This document shows positions 24,605-35,191 of a stretch of 55,940 nt of DNA, one piece after another. Location: NCBI GenBank assembly GCA_963974915.1, contig CAXBES010000018.1, forward strand, positions 1-55,940, given 5' to 3'. The position numbers and the translations under genes are program-made. Origin of the DNA: CAXBES01 sp963974915. GTDB lineage: Bacteria; Bacteroidota; Bacteroidia; Flavobacteriales; Flavobacteriaceae. The notes beneath the pieces were generated by a model, which did no database searches, was not told where the DNA came from, and saw only the letters and a program-made list of their open reading frames with translations. Positions within the stretch are counted from its first letter, which is position 1. Each line of letters starts with the position of its first letter.

Positions 24605-25743
24605 TTCGCGGAGTATGTTCTCACATATTTTTCGGCAATTTTTTGATAATGATGTTCTCTTTCAATAAAGGCTCTTGCATTTTCTCCAATTTCTTTAATT
24701 TTTTGTGGATTCTCAATTAGCCAGCTTAATTTATTAACTATCTGCCTTACATCCGGTAAAGCATTAATACAAACCTCATCTTCCGTTAAACCATAGTGCT
24801 CGAGAAATTCCTTCTCGGCTCCCGTGAAAACTACCTTTCCCTTTGCCATCGCTTCTAAAGCATTGTATCCTTGATCATAGGCATAAACCTGATCTAATAT
24901 TATCGATGCACTGTCGTAGCTTTTAATATATTCTTTGTACGGAACATTCTCTACTACTATAATTTCTACTTGATCTGTATATTTTTCTTTTATTTCTGAA
25001 AGTGCCATTTCAAAAATAGGAATTCCTTTTTTGTGATATGTTCCTCGATTGATACCTAAGAAAATTGTGGTTTTACTTCCAATTTTTATGGGGTTGAAAG
25101 GAATATTATCGCAATTTATTGGGTTGGGAATTAATCCGAGAAACTGTGGGTGTTTTTCTAAAGGCAAAACGTAGTCGAAATCTGAAGCGATAACTCCTTC
25201 TATATTCTGAAATACCAGATCATGGGTTTTTTTGTGGTTTTTATTGGTGTAATCAAGTATATATTGATACTGATCTTTCAGGGAAGGGTCTTCCAAATAC
25301 GGATTCATCATTGAGTATCGGAATTTCTTCTGAAGCATAAATTCTACACTTATGATATCTATTCCGCAGGATAGGAGAAATATTTTCGAGTTTCGATCAA
25401 ACAATTTTTTGAGTAAGAACCTTTCGAATGCCGGGGTCGTTTTAATTGGTTTTTCATTTATTAATTGTACGACGTCGTATCCTTTGAGTTTATTTAAAAG
25501 TAAGTAAAAACGTATACCTTTTTCTATTGTGGCCAGATCGAAATTAAAGATCTTATAGAGTCCCTTTCTAAACCAATTTATAACAGAATTATTTACAAAC
25601 CGGGGTCTAATTGAAAAATCGACTGGAAAGTTCTTAAAGCCGTCACCATCTCCAACAATGTCTACCTCATATCCCAGGGATTTGAGTCCTTCCTTTAAAG
25701 TATTGTGAAGTCGGCTGTACTCACCTACCAGTAATATCTTCAT
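24601..25743 (-). CDS. Glycosyltransferase, GT-B fold
   Basis: The 380-residue protein begins MKILLVGEYSRLHNTLKEGL, an N-terminal Rossmann domain for the acceptor, and ends with a donor domain containing DQGYNALEAMAKGKVVF (about 290-306). That is the E-x7-E type loop region of GT4-like enzymes. It is read opposite to the flippase/FdtA group and has its own start region, shared with the divergent gene at 25781 across 37 bp. Donor and acceptor cannot be assigned. Confidence 0.82.
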   Translation of the reverse strand: MKILLVGEYSRLHNTLKEGLKSLGYEVDIVGDGDGFKNFPVDFSIRPRFVNNSVINWFRKGLYKIFNFDLATIEKGIRFYLLLNKLKGYDVVQLINEKPIKTTPAFERFLLKKLFDRNSKIFLLSCGIDIISVEFMLQKKFRYSMMNPYLEDPSLKDQYQYILDYTNKNHKKTHDLVFQNIEGVIASDFDYVLPLEKHPQFLGLIPNPINCDNIPFNPIKIGSKTTIFLGINRGTYHKKGIPIFEMALSEIKEKYTDQVEIIVVENVPYKEYIKSYDSASIILDQVYAYDQGYNALEAMAKGKVVFTGAEKEFLEHYGLTEDEVCINALPDVRQIVNKLSWLIENPQKIKEIGENARAFIEREHHYQKIAEKYVRTYSAN

Positions 25744-25780
25744 AAATAATTATATTTGGCACCAAGTTATATATTATACC

Positions 25781-26878
25781 ATGATAAAACAACCTTCTTA
25801 CAAAATTGCATTGGTAGGGGAGATGCTAAGTAGAGGTGGGGCCGAGAGAGTGCAAGCAAGGTTATCTGTTTTTTTTGAAGAACAAGGGATAGAAGTACAT
25901 CATATAATAGTTCAGGATGAAGTTACCTACGACTACGGTGGTACATTGTTTAACATGGGAAAATTGAAAAACGCATCAAATTCGGTTTACAATAGATTCT
26001 CACGCTTCAGAGCTCTTAAAAAATACCTTAAACAACATCAATTTGACTATATCATTGATTTTAGAGTGAAAAATAAATTCCTTCAGGAGTATCTCATTGC
26101 CAATTATATTTATACAACTCCATATATTATGAGTATTCGGAGTTTCAATACCCATTATTACTTTCCGAAGAACAATTTTTTCGCTTCCAGAATATATAAG
26201 AAAGCATATGGCTTGGTAACCGTATCTAAAGCTTTAGAAGATAAGATCGCCCAAGAATATAGATATTCGAGACTAAAGACCATCTACAACCCAATTGATA
26301 TCGAGGAAATTAAACTAAAGACAGCAAGTGCTTCACCCTTAGAATTTAAGTATTTTCTAGGCATTGGAAGAATGCAGGATAACATAAAGCAATTTGATCA
26401 CCTCATAATGGCATTTAAAAATTCACTATCAATTCAGCGAGGTTTTAAACTCGTTTTAATTGGGGAGGGAGATCATAAACAAGCTCTAATTGATCTCGTT
26501 TCACAGGAAGGAATTGAAGCTTCTGTTCGTTTTATCTCCTATCAGGAAAATCCGTTCCCATATCTTGCTTCTGCTTTTGCGACTGTACTTACTAGCAAAA
26601 ATGAAGGTTTTCCTAATGTGCTTATTGAAAGCCTTGCTTCGGGAACTCCGGTTATTGCATACGACTGTAAATCGGGACCAAGCGAAATTATTGAGCAGCG
26701 TAAAAATGGATTGTTGGTGGAAGACCAGAATAGGGATGAAATAAGTAAGGCGATGGATCTGCTAATAGATAATGCAAGTTTATATAGTTCTCTTAAAGAA
26801 AATGCTAAGCCCAGTATTGCACGTTTTCAAATTGAGGATATAGGAATAGAATGGTTAAAGTATTTAAATATTCTATAA
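25781..26878 (+). CDS. Glycosyltransferase family 4 protein
   Basis: The 365-residue GT-B enzyme has the N-terminal GGAERV motif (about 18-23) and a C-terminal donor domain with NEGFPNVLIESLASGTPVIA (about 284-303) and SGPSEII. These enzymes retain the anomeric configuration of the sugar they add. It is transcribed divergently from the neighbouring GT-B gene and is isolated from the GT2 pair, which points the other way. Confidence 0.9.
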   Translation: MIKQPSYKIALVGEMLSRGGAERVQARLSVFFEEQGIEVHHIIVQDEVTYDYGGTLFNMGKLKNASNSVYNRFSRFRALKKYLKQHQFDYIIDFRVKNKFLQEYLIANYIYTTPYIMSIRSFNTHYYFPKNNFFASRIYKKAYGLVTVSKALEDKIAQEYRYSRLKTIYNPIDIEEIKLKTASASPLEFKYFLGIGRMQDNIKQFDHLIMAFKNSLSIQRGFKLVLIGEGDHKQALIDLVSQEGIEASVRFISYQENPFPYLASAFATVLTSKNEGFPNVLIESLASGTPVIAYDCKSGPSEIIEQRKNGLLVEDQNRDEISKAMDLLIDNASLYSSLKENAKPSIARFQIEDIGIEWLKYLNIL

Positions 26879-26984
26879 AGTTAAATGTAGAGGTGATCTC
26901 CTAAAAATTACCTAATAGCCAATTATGCTGTAAGCGCCTATCATAAGTTGGAGAAAGATGTATGGCCTCTGCCTCTAATCAATA

Positions 26985-27920
26985 CTAATAACTATTAATC
27001 TCTATCCCTTTTCTTTGAAGAAAAAATCGAAGATCTGTTACTTTTTTTAGCAAAACCCGGGGAAGTCTTATTAAAATTCGTTGCTTCCATGTTAGGTTAT
27101 TAAAATCTATATTATCCGCGAGTTGGTTGTAGGTTTCCATGTCGTTAGACAACTTAAATAGTTTCGCCTTAATATATCTTTGAAAGTCTAAATACCTTTT
27201 AACATCTTTTCGACCCGCATACAGATCTTCGTAATGGTCGTAGTTAGGGATTCGTTTACCTTTGATGCTTGTTTGCGTGATTTGATTTTCGGAAGCCATC
27301 GTATAGATTACCTGGGGTTCATTGTAATACGCCATTTTGTAATTAGCATTCGCCCGGATATTAAAATCCACATCTTCGCTGTAGGTAATGGTCTCATCAT
27401 AATTTCCTATCTCTTCAAAAACAGAGCGCTTAACGGCTAATCCGGAAGGAATATAGGTGGTTTGAGTAAGATTATCTTTAAAAAAATTAGAGACAATACC
27501 GTGGTTATTTCCGTTAGTAATTCCAAATTCATGAGAAATTCGTTTCCCGTTTTTCAGAAGAACTTCATAATTTGTGGCAAAAAGTGACGCATCACTGTAA
27601 GTAGTAATTAAGAAATCTATTTTATCCAGGAATTCAGGTTTCCAAATATCATCTGCGTCTAAAAACGCAAGATATTCGCATGTACTGTTGGCTATTCCGG
27701 TATTTCTCGAAGCAGAAAGTCCCTTGTTCTTTTCATGTTCCAGAATCTTGATTCGTGGATCTTTGATGGTTTTGGCAATTTCTAAGCTATTATCTGTGGA
27801 GCAATCATTTACGATAATTAATTCAAAATTGGAATATTCTTGTGTGAGCACACTTTCTATTGTTCGGGCAATATAGTTCTCCTTATTATACAATGGAATA
27901 ATGACCGAGAATCTAGGCAT
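26985..27920 (-). CDS. Glycosyltransferase family 2 protein
   Basis: The 311-residue GT-A enzyme starts with SVIIPLYNKENYIARTIESV (5-24), then VNDCSTD and the metal-binding LDADD (about 91-95). It is an inverting sugar transferase of the surface-glycan type. The start overlaps the end of the next GT2 gene upstream by 8 bp, so the two are coupled. Confidence 0.92.
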   Translation of the reverse strand: MPRFSVIIPLYNKENYIARTIESVLTQEYSNFELIIVNDCSTDNSLEIAKTIKDPRIKILEHEKNKGLSASRNTGIANSTCEYLAFLDADDIWKPEFLDKIDFLITTYSDASLFATNYEVLLKNGKRISHEFGITNGNNHGIVSNFFKDNLTQTTYIPSGLAVKRSVFEEIGNYDETITYSEDVDFNIRANANYKMAYYNEPQVIYTMASENQITQTSIKGKRIPNYDHYEDLYAGRKDVKRYLDFQRYIKAKLFKLSNDMETYNQLADNIDFNNLTWKQRILIRLPRVLLKKVTDLRFFLQRKGIEINSY

Positions 27921-28809
27921 TTTTCTGAGATTTTAATTCTGAATAATAGTGAAGCCGATATAGGTCGAATAACAACAAGGATGGATTTTTTGAATTTAGG
28001 TTGCGTAAAATCCTTTTGTTAAACTGCTTTGCGATCGTTATAAATGTTCTCAACAAGCCAAATTTCTTTAATTTTATGTATGCCTTCTGAAGCGGTCTTC
28101 GGTTATTTTCAATTAATCCTTCCTGTTCCAAATCCACCGTGGTCTTTACTGCCTCTTTTGCTTTTTTTATAAATGTAACTGAATTTTCGAGGCCCAAGTG
28201 AAACACGGGATTATCCAGATGAACTACTTTTGCATTTTTCTTCTCTAGAAGTTGTTTAAAAAGGTTATCTAAACCATACTTGTTAAACTTTAGTTGCTCA
28301 TTGATCTCCAGAAATAATGCTTTCTTTATTAAAAAGGCACCCGAATTAATGGTTTGATATGGATCGTTTTTTCTTTCTGATACACTCAGCGTTTCCCGCG
28401 CCTTTCCGTACTTCCACCTTAAAGTTTCACTCGTTGGTGGCGCCTCAGGTTTATAAGCGATACCCCCAAACTGAATATCCCATTCTTGGTCATGATATTG
28501 AAACCTTTGAATAAAATCCGGGTATTTCGGAATTACATCGGCATCCAAAAATAATAAGTTATCAAATCTTGCCCTTAATGCTAAATGTTGTCGGGTTGCC
28601 GTACGCCCCTGATTTTCAGATTGAACGAGATAGCTGCAATTATCGATATTATTTACTTGTAAATTTTCATCAATAATCTTTTTATCCCGGGAGGCATCGT
28701 CCATTACAATTATCTCATAGCTAATTTTATTAGTGCTCGCTTGATGTTGTAGCTCTTTCACTAAAGAAAATACACTATGGTTGTATGTAGGAATCAGGAT
28801 TGAAAGCAT
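27913..28809 (-). CDS. Glycosyltransferase family 2 protein (second)
   Basis: The 298-residue protein begins LSILIPTYNHSVFSLVKELQ and has VMDDASRD (about 35-42) and LFLDADVIPKYP with a DxD-like motif near 90-101. Its C-terminal part contains many lysines. It is the first gene of a two-gene minus-strand unit. The 134-bp gap to the divergent subtilase gene must hold both promoters, though no perfect consensus is seen. Confidence 0.9.
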   Translation of the reverse strand: MLSILIPTYNHSVFSLVKELQHQASTNKISYEIIVMDDASRDKKIIDENLQVNNIDNCSYLVQSENQGRTATRQHLALRARFDNLLFLDADVIPKYPDFIQRFQYHDQEWDIQFGGIAYKPEAPPTSETLRWKYGKARETLSVSERKNDPYQTINSGAFLIKKALFLEINEQLKFNKYGLDNLFKQLLEKKNAKVVHLDNPVFHLGLENSVTFIKKAKEAVKTTVDLEQEGLIENNRRPLQKAYIKLKKFGLLRTFITIAKQFNKRILRNLNSKNPSLLLFDLYRLHYYSELKSQKNA

Positions 28810-28943
28810 AGTTGAATATCACCGTAAAAGTACATTTTTTAGGGATTAAAATTGATATATTCGGGAAATTGTCATCTTCGTTTGTGAACGATCATCAAAT
28901 TTGTAAATAGACAAAATTTACTATCTTATCCTTTTTAAAACGT

Positions 28944-30587
28944 ATGCGTAAATTTCTTATCATTAGTATTCTCTTTTTTCTTGGCACTAACTTTTTAACT
29001 GCTCAAGATGAGGCCTGGTTTTATCTTAGGGCTAAGGACACCTTATTTGAACCTCGATTTAGTGTACAAAACGATACATTGTATTACGCCGGTACAGATG
29101 ATCGATTGCGAAATATTCTCAAAAAGTATCAAATTTTAGATTTCAAGAAAACTTATCGCAATGCACGGAAAGAAAACTTAAAAAAAACATTCTTTGTACG
29201 TGCTAATGATAAAATGCTAATGACCGATCTGCTCCAGAAAACCGGGGATCTGTTTGTTTTCGGAGAATTGATTTCCGAAGAAGATAAAAAAATATTTGAA
29301 CCCAACGATTATGGTTTAACAAGTACGATTGGGGATAATTTGGGGGCACAAGTGAATCTGGATTATTTAGATTATATAGGTTTACCGGAGGCTTGGTATT
29401 ATACTACAGGTTCCCGGGATATTATTGTTGGAATTTCAGACGGAACAATAGATACCATCAATCCGGAGTTTAAAGGAAAGACAAAAATTTATAGAAAATC
29501 TTCACTTTCAAAAGGGCATGGATATTCGGTCGCCGAAACAGCAGCTGGCCGGGGGGATAACGCATACGGGATTGCGGGAGTTTGTTACAACTGTAGTATA
29601 TATGCTACCAGTTATAATAACTACAGCACCTTAGAGCAATTAGTCGAACTTTCTAATGCAGGAGTAAAAGTGATTAATTGTAGCTGGGGACTTAAAACCC
29701 GATACGAAACAGCGCAGGAAGCCATTAACGAAATGTTCGAAAATGGGACGATCATCGTATCAACCGGACACAACAAAAAGTTTTCAGATACCAAAGGAAA
29801 TGTATTGTATTATCCGGGTAGTTACGATAAAGTGATATCAGTTTCTTCGGGAATGCATCGTTATGAAAATTTTGAAGATAACATTTCCAACGCGGAAAGT
29901 AAACGAGGGATGTACTATGTGGATAACATAAGAGGTTACGTATCGCAACGGGGCGGATTTAAAGATAATGATACAACCAGAACTCCATTTCTGTATGAAA
30001 ATAGTATGAAGAATTTAAATCCCGATGTCGATATCTTAGGACCCGCTGTGGGGGTTTTTAGGTTCGGAGAACTAGCTCTTCACGGGGTTGAGGATGTTAG
30101 TACAGGCTCACAGACTTCCGGGGTGGTTCCATTAGTAACCGGAACCATTGGATTAATGTTTTCGTTGGCTCCTTGCCTACCAGTAGATGAGGTAGAAAGT
30201 ATCCTTAAAATGACTTCAACAAATATTGATCATATTGAACCCAATAAACCTTACAAAGGATATTATGGTTCGGGTATGTTGCATACCGGTCGCGCCGTAG
30301 AAATGGTATTTCAGATGTTTTCTGAAAATGAGACCGTCATCATAGAGAATCAAGACTTTTCACGATGGGATTTTAAACTCACTTCCTATTCTAAAAAAGT
30401 GGTAATGAAGAATCAGAAATTTACAGATAATGCTTCGCTAGACCTTACCTCAAAGAATCAAATAGTTATTGGAGAAAACACAGTTTTAAAGCCTAACGAA
30501 ACCGGTAGTATTTCTCTAAAGATAGATCCTACTCTAAAACGAAAATGTGATCTACAGTTGAGAGATCCGGGAATTCTCGATGATTAG
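28944..30587 (+). CDS. Secreted subtilisin-like (S8) serine peptidase, divergent
   Basis: The 547-residue protein has a signal peptide (1-20), a prodomain-like N-terminus and an S8 core. The catalytic triad can be placed at D166 in GISDGTID, H192 in KGHGYSVAETAAG and S392 in QTSGVVPLVTG. The last motif has Q where subtilases have G (GTSxAxP), and the oxyanion Asn may be N277 in STGHNKK. A beta-rich C-terminal tail (about 460-547) follows, without an obvious T9SS domain. It is probably exported and active, but substrate range is unknown. Confidence 0.85.
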   Translation: MRKFLIISILFFLGTNFLTAQDEAWFYLRAKDTLFEPRFSVQNDTLYYAGTDDRLRNILKKYQILDFKKTYRNARKENLKKTFFVRANDKMLMTDLLQKTGDLFVFGELISEEDKKIFEPNDYGLTSTIGDNLGAQVNLDYLDYIGLPEAWYYTTGSRDIIVGISDGTIDTINPEFKGKTKIYRKSSLSKGHGYSVAETAAGRGDNAYGIAGVCYNCSIYATSYNNYSTLEQLVELSNAGVKVINCSWGLKTRYETAQEAINEMFENGTIIVSTGHNKKFSDTKGNVLYYPGSYDKVISVSSGMHRYENFEDNISNAESKRGMYYVDNIRGYVSQRGGFKDNDTTRTPFLYENSMKNLNPDVDILGPAVGVFRFGELALHGVEDVSTGSQTSGVVPLVTGTIGLMFSLAPCLPVDEVESILKMTSTNIDHIEPNKPYKGYYGSGMLHTGRAVEMVFQMFSENETVIIENQDFSRWDFKLTSYSKKVVMKNQKFTDNASLDLTSKNQIVIGENTVLKPNETGSISLKIDPTLKRKCDLQLRDPGILDD

Positions 30588-30606
30588 GGCAAAAAATGAG
30601 GCAAAA

Positions 30607-31290
30607 TTACACTGTTTTCTGCACCACCTCAAATATTTGACCATCGTCGCACTTCAATGTTTTAGAAGGATATTTCAGAAGAAGTGCGTAATCATGCGTC
30701 GCCATTAAGATAGTATTTCCATTCTTGTTTATTTCCTGCAAAACCTCCATGACTTCAACACTGGTCTGAGGATCCAGGTTTCCCGTAGGTTCATCGGCTA
30801 AGATCAATTCGGGGTCGTTTAACAAAGCACGTGCAATAGCCACACGTTGCTGTTCTCCACCGGATAACTGATAAGGGTATTTAAAACTTTTAGTTTTCAT
30901 CCCCACTTTATCTAAAACTTCGTCGATACGGGTATCCATGGCCGCTTTGTCCTTCCATCCCGTAGCATTTAAAACAAAGAGCAGATTGCCTTTCACCGTC
31001 CTGTCGTTTAACAGTTTGAAATCCTGAAATACCACCCCTAATTTTCTTCGTAAAAAAGGAATGTCCTTTTCCTTAAGCGAAGGCAGGTCGTAGCCAACAA
31101 TATCGCCTTCCCCTTTAGTTAATGGCAGGTCGCCGTAGAGTGTTTTCATAAAACTACTTTTCCCTGTTCCCGTTTTACCAATAAGATATACAAATTCACC
31201 TTTTTCAACGGAAAGCGTTACTTCGGAAAGAATTAAATTCTCACGTTGAAAAATACTGGCGTCTTTTAAGAATAGAACGGGTTGGGACAT
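30607..31290 (-). CDS. ftsE: Cell-division ABC ATPase FtsE
   Basis: The 227-residue ATPase has Walker A GKTGTGKSS (38-46), signature LSGGEQQR, Walker B LILADEP and the TGNLDPQTS stretch seen in FtsE/LolD-type proteins. FtsE with FtsX controls peptidoglycan hydrolases at the septum. No ftsX lies next to it, since the neighbours are a subtilase (20 bp away, convergent) and a small secreted protein. LolD is an alternative, but the FRRKLGVVFQDFKLL-like stretch (with L before RRK) favours FtsE. Confidence 0.87.
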   Translation of the reverse strand: MSQPVLFLKDASIFQRENLILSEVTLSVEKGEFVYLIGKTGTGKSSFMKTLYGDLPLTKGEGDIVGYDLPSLKEKDIPFLRRKLGVVFQDFKLLNDRTVKGNLLFVLNATGWKDKAAMDTRIDEVLDKVGMKTKSFKYPYQLSGGEQQRVAIARALLNDPELILADEPTGNLDPQTSVEVMEVLQEINKNGNTILMATHDYALLLKYPSKTLKCDDGQIFEVVQKTV

Positions 31291-31384
31291 AGAGGTTTTT
31301 AATTTTTTATGTACTATTTATTGATCATTCCGAATGCAATGAAAAATTAACTTCATTTCTCGCACAAAAGTATTACAATTTCAA

Positions 31385-31849
31385 TTACTCCTGCAATTTA
31401 GAAACTACTTCTTTTAAGGCATCAATCTGTTTTTGCTGTTCAATAGTATATAACGTCAATTCCTCAATTTTTTGTAGCAATAACAAATTCATTTCTTTTA
31501 AGGCAAGGCCTTCTTCTTTTAAGGTGGCTGCGGAAGGAATTGAAGGCAGGTGATGATTCTCTTCTAAAAATTTAGCGACTTCGGCGAGAGTAGGCATTTT
31601 ATAATCTGGATTTAATGCTGAAATTCCTTTAAAATAGGCTTCAAAAACGAAATCCGGAGCCACCGCTCCTTTTAGGTCAACCAGAACCTCTTGTGTATGA
31701 ATTTTTCCTTTAACTGTTAGTAACTCATCGGGTTTATCGGTTCCAATACCAATCTTTCCGTTTCGTTCACTTAAATTTTGAAAGGGATTGCGTTGCGCAG
31801 TTAAAACAAACGAGGTACTAAGAAGGGCGATTAGAAGAATATTTTTCAT
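31385..31849 (-). CDS. Secreted protein with tail-fibre-like C-terminal motif
   Basis: The 154-residue protein has a signal peptide (1-18), the flavobacterial motif IGIGTDKPDELLTVKGKIH and a C-terminal stretch, NHHLPSIPSA, followed by a coiled coil (about 120-154). The same C-terminal pattern occurs at the end of many Bacteroidota surface proteins and resembles phage tail-fibre chaperone regions. The short length suggests a structural surface protein, not an enzyme. Confidence 0.75.
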   Translation of the reverse strand: MKNILLIALLSTSFVLTAQRNPFQNLSERNGKIGIGTDKPDELLTVKGKIHTQEVLVDLKGAVAPDFVFEAYFKGISALNPDYKMPTLAEVAKFLEENHHLPSIPSAATLKEEGLALKEMNLLLLQKIEELTLYTIEQQKQIDALKEVVSKLQE

Positions 31850-32134
31850 GTTTTACTTTTTTCAGATCTTGATTATAAAAGTACAGTATTTTTTGAAAGC
31901 GTTTTTTTCCGAAGAAAAAACTCTTATCCTCAAAACATAATTATCGAACATTTCTTGCGTTATTATGAAAGTTAGTTGCAAGAGACAACAGGTTGGAAGG
32001 CAATGGCATTAAAAACAATAACTTAGCATATCGTAGCAGAAATTGTTTATTTAAATGTTAAAAATTTCCTGCTTCAACCTTCCTGCTTCTAACACATGAT
32101 GTATCTTTATACCGTTAAATAAACCCAAACTGAA

Positions 32135-35100
32135 ATGATAAAAAACCTCATATTCGTTTCCCTTTTCCTACTTATCTCATTTACCTCTTTTTCGCAACAA
32201 ACAGCAAACTTTACGAACGATTTGGTGCAGTACAATCAGGCAATCGAGCTATACAATAACAATCAGTTTCTGGCTGCGCAAAGCTTGTTTTCCAGAATTA
32301 AAGAAAATGCAGATCAAGAGACGATCAAGGCAGATTGTGCCTATTATATCGCGAATTGTGCCGTCCGACTCAACCAGCAGGATGCCGATCAACTAATGGA
32401 AGATTTTGTGGAAAATTATCCTACCAGCATTAAGCGGAATTCGGCTTTTATAGATGTTGCTAATTACTATTTTGAACAGGGAAAATATTCGTATGCCCGA
32501 AAATGGTATGATAAAGTAGATGCATCCAATTTAAGTAGAAGTGAAATGGAACGCTTCAATTTTAACAATGGATATTCATATTTTAAGAGTAAGCGCTACA
32601 ATGAAGCAAAAAAGTACCTCAATAAAGTAAATGATTCTGAAAAATACGGCTCGCAGGCGAAATACTATCTAGGTTTCATAGCCTACGAAGGCGATGAGTA
32701 CGAAGAGGCAAATGAGCTTTTTGAAGAAGTAAAAGACGAAGAGCGTTATGCCGAAGGACTATCGTATTATCAAGCCGATATGAATTTTAAACTCGGAAAT
32801 TTTCAGAAGGCGATCGATATGGGAAAAGAGCAGTACGATGCCTCCAGTCCGGCAGAAAAGAGTCAGTTGTCTAAGATCATAGGGGAGAGCTATTTCAATC
32901 TGGAAAAATATTCGGAAGCCATACCGTACTTAAAAGATTATCAGGGTACCCGTGGAAAGTGGAATAACACAGATTATTACCAACTTGGTTATGCGTATTA
33001 CAAACAGGGCAATTATGAGAATGCCATAGGAGAATTTAATAAGATCGTGGATGGAAGAAATTCGGTAGCGCAGAATGCGTACTATCATCTTGCCGAATCG
33101 TATCTAAAACTCGACCAAAAACAACAAGCCTTAAATGCATTTAAGAATGCTTCAGAAATGGATTTTAGTGCAGAAATTCAGGAGGATGCCTGGCTCAATT
33201 ATGCAAAACTCAGCTATGAAATAGGAAATAGCTATGAGAGCGTTCCGCAGGTATTATTATCATTCGTTGAAAAATACCCGGAGAATCAGAATAATGAGGC
33301 TTTAAAGGACCTGTTGATCGATTCGTATATCACTTCCAAAAATTACAAAGCTGCCATGGAATTACTGGAAAATAACAAGTCGTTTCAGAATAAACTGGCG
33401 TACCAGAAAGTAGCTTTTTATCGCGGTATCGAATTGTATAATGACGGAAAGTACAGTGAGGCGATTAACTTTTTCGACAAATCTTTAAAAGAGCCCCTGG
33501 ATGGTACTTTTAAAGCCAGAGCAACTTATTGGAAGGCAGAAAGTGATTTTCAGCTGTCTAATTTTGATGAATCACTTATTGGCTATAAGCAATTTTTACA
33601 ATTTCCGGAGTCGAAGTCAACTCCCGAAATAAAAAACAGCAGCTACAATTTGGCTTACAATCATTTTAAATTGAAAAATTACCCGGAAGCGATCACGTAT
33701 TTTAAAGAATATACTTCTTCTACAAATGCGGAAGCCGCCAGAAAGAAGGACGCATTTTTACGACTGGGGGATAGTTACTTCGTGACCAGTCAGTATTGGC
33801 CGGCTATGGAAAACTACAATGCAGCTATCGATTTGGGGACTTCAGATAACGATTATGCGCAATTTCAGAAGGCGATTAGTTATGGTTTTGTAGATAGAGC
33901 CGAGAAAAAAGTAGAGGAACTTAACACATTTATTAGTAAATACGGCAAGTCGGTGTACCGCGACGACGCACTTTACGAATTAGGAAACACTTATGTTTCA
34001 CAGAACAATAATTCGGAAGCCTTAAAAACGTATGACAGACTTATTCGTGAGCAACCAAGTAGTAGTTATGTTTCGCGAACACTCTTAAAGAAAGCACTTA
34101 TTTACGATAATACGGGGAAAAGCGGTGAGGCTTTAAACATATTTAAGCGGGTAGCGAACGATTTTCCATCTACTCCCGAAGCCATGACAGCGGTAACGTC
34201 TGCGAAGATCATTTATATAGATCAAGGAAGAGTTGATGAATATGCAAAATGGGTTAACACTTTAGACTTTGTACAGGTTGAAGATGCCGAGCTGGACGAC
34301 GCGACCTATCAGGCTGCAGAGCAACCGTATTTGGAAAATAAGGCGAACCAAGCCATTACTAGATTCGAAGATTATTTAGAACAATTTCCTAATGGAAATC
34401 ACGCATTGCAGGCTCATTTTTATTTGGGTCAGTTGTATTTTTCTGAAGAAAAAAACGAAATGGCTATTCCGCATTTCGAGTTTGTAGTAGGTAAGGAGCG
34501 GAGTGAATTTACTGAGCAGGCATTAGCACGTGTTTCCGAATTATACCTCGGGAAGAAAGATTATCAAAATGCATTACAATATTTGAAACGCCTTGAAGCC
34601 GAGGCAGATTTTCCTCAAAACATCATTTTCGCTCAGACCAATAGCATGAAAGCGAGCTACGAATTAAAAAATTATCCTGAAGCTGTGGCTTACGCCGATA
34701 AGGTTTTGCAAAATTCTAAAGTTGATAACGCCATTAAGAGTGATGCTCAAATTATCATTGCGCGGGCGGCTATAAAAACAGGAGACGAAGCTAAAGCACA
34801 AACGGCATATGCCGAGGTGGCAAAAATAGCAACCGGTCAGTTGGCCGCAGAAGCATTGTATTACGACGCTTATTTCAAGAATAAAGAGGGCAATTATGAA
34901 GCCTCTAATATGACTGTACAGAGATTAGCGAAAGACTATTCGGGGTATAAGTTCTATGGCGCAAAAGGGCTCATTTTAATGGCTAAGAATTTTTATAAGT
35001 TAGATGATGCGTATCAGGCTACTTATATTCTGGAGAGCGTGATCAATAATTTCAAAGATTATCCGGATCTGGTTCAGGAAGCAAAAACTGAACTCGCCGT

Positions 35101-35155
35101 CATTAAAAACGCTGAATCCAAGACCAATTCTTCAGTAACAACAGATAATAAGTAG
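32135..35155 (+). CDS. Large exported TPR-repeat protein
   Basis: The 1006-residue protein has a signal peptide (1-20) followed by tetratricopeptide repeats through nearly its whole length (typical A/Y/G patterns such as AYYKQGNYENAIGEFNKIV and LGQLYFSEEKNEMAIPHFE). Such solenoids hold protein partners in the periplasm. It lies 36 bp upstream of an outer-membrane barrel gene, so the pair probably works together. A -7-like TATCTTTA lies at 32102-32109. The 285 bp before it (31850-32134) shows no other gene. Confidence 0.88.
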   Translation: MIKNLIFVSLFLLISFTSFSQQTANFTNDLVQYNQAIELYNNNQFLAAQSLFSRIKENADQETIKADCAYYIANCAVRLNQQDADQLMEDFVENYPTSIKRNSAFIDVANYYFEQGKYSYARKWYDKVDASNLSRSEMERFNFNNGYSYFKSKRYNEAKKYLNKVNDSEKYGSQAKYYLGFIAYEGDEYEEANELFEEVKDEERYAEGLSYYQADMNFKLGNFQKAIDMGKEQYDASSPAEKSQLSKIIGESYFNLEKYSEAIPYLKDYQGTRGKWNNTDYYQLGYAYYKQGNYENAIGEFNKIVDGRNSVAQNAYYHLAESYLKLDQKQQALNAFKNASEMDFSAEIQEDAWLNYAKLSYEIGNSYESVPQVLLSFVEKYPENQNNEALKDLLIDSYITSKNYKAAMELLENNKSFQNKLAYQKVAFYRGIELYNDGKYSEAINFFDKSLKEPLDGTFKARATYWKAESDFQLSNFDESLIGYKQFLQFPESKSTPEIKNSSYNLAYNHFKLKNYPEAITYFKEYTSSTNAEAARKKDAFLRLGDSYFVTSQYWPAMENYNAAIDLGTSDNDYAQFQKAISYGFVDRAEKKVEELNTFISKYGKSVYRDDALYELGNTYVSQNNNSEALKTYDRLIREQPSSSYVSRTLLKKALIYDNTGKSGEALNIFKRVANDFPSTPEAMTAVTSAKIIYIDQGRVDEYAKWVNTLDFVQVEDAELDDATYQAAEQPYLENKANQAITRFEDYLEQFPNGNHALQAHFYLGQLYFSEEKNEMAIPHFEFVVGKERSEFTEQALARVSELYLGKKDYQNALQYLKRLEAEADFPQNIIFAQTNSMKASYELKNYPEAVAYADKVLQNSKVDNAIKSDAQIIIARAAIKTGDEAKAQTAYAEVAKIATGQLAAEALYYDAYFKNKEGNYEASNMTVQRLAKDYSGYKFYGAKGLILMAKNFYKLDDAYQATYILESVINNFKDYPDLVQEAKTELAVIKNAESKTNSSVTTDNK

Positions 35156-35191
35156 AACCCCAAACCTTTCAGAAATAAAAACCTTACACCT

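Noticed and set aside
28944..30587. Subtilase pseudogene
   Set aside because: The frame is intact over 547 residues and all three catalytic residues can be placed.
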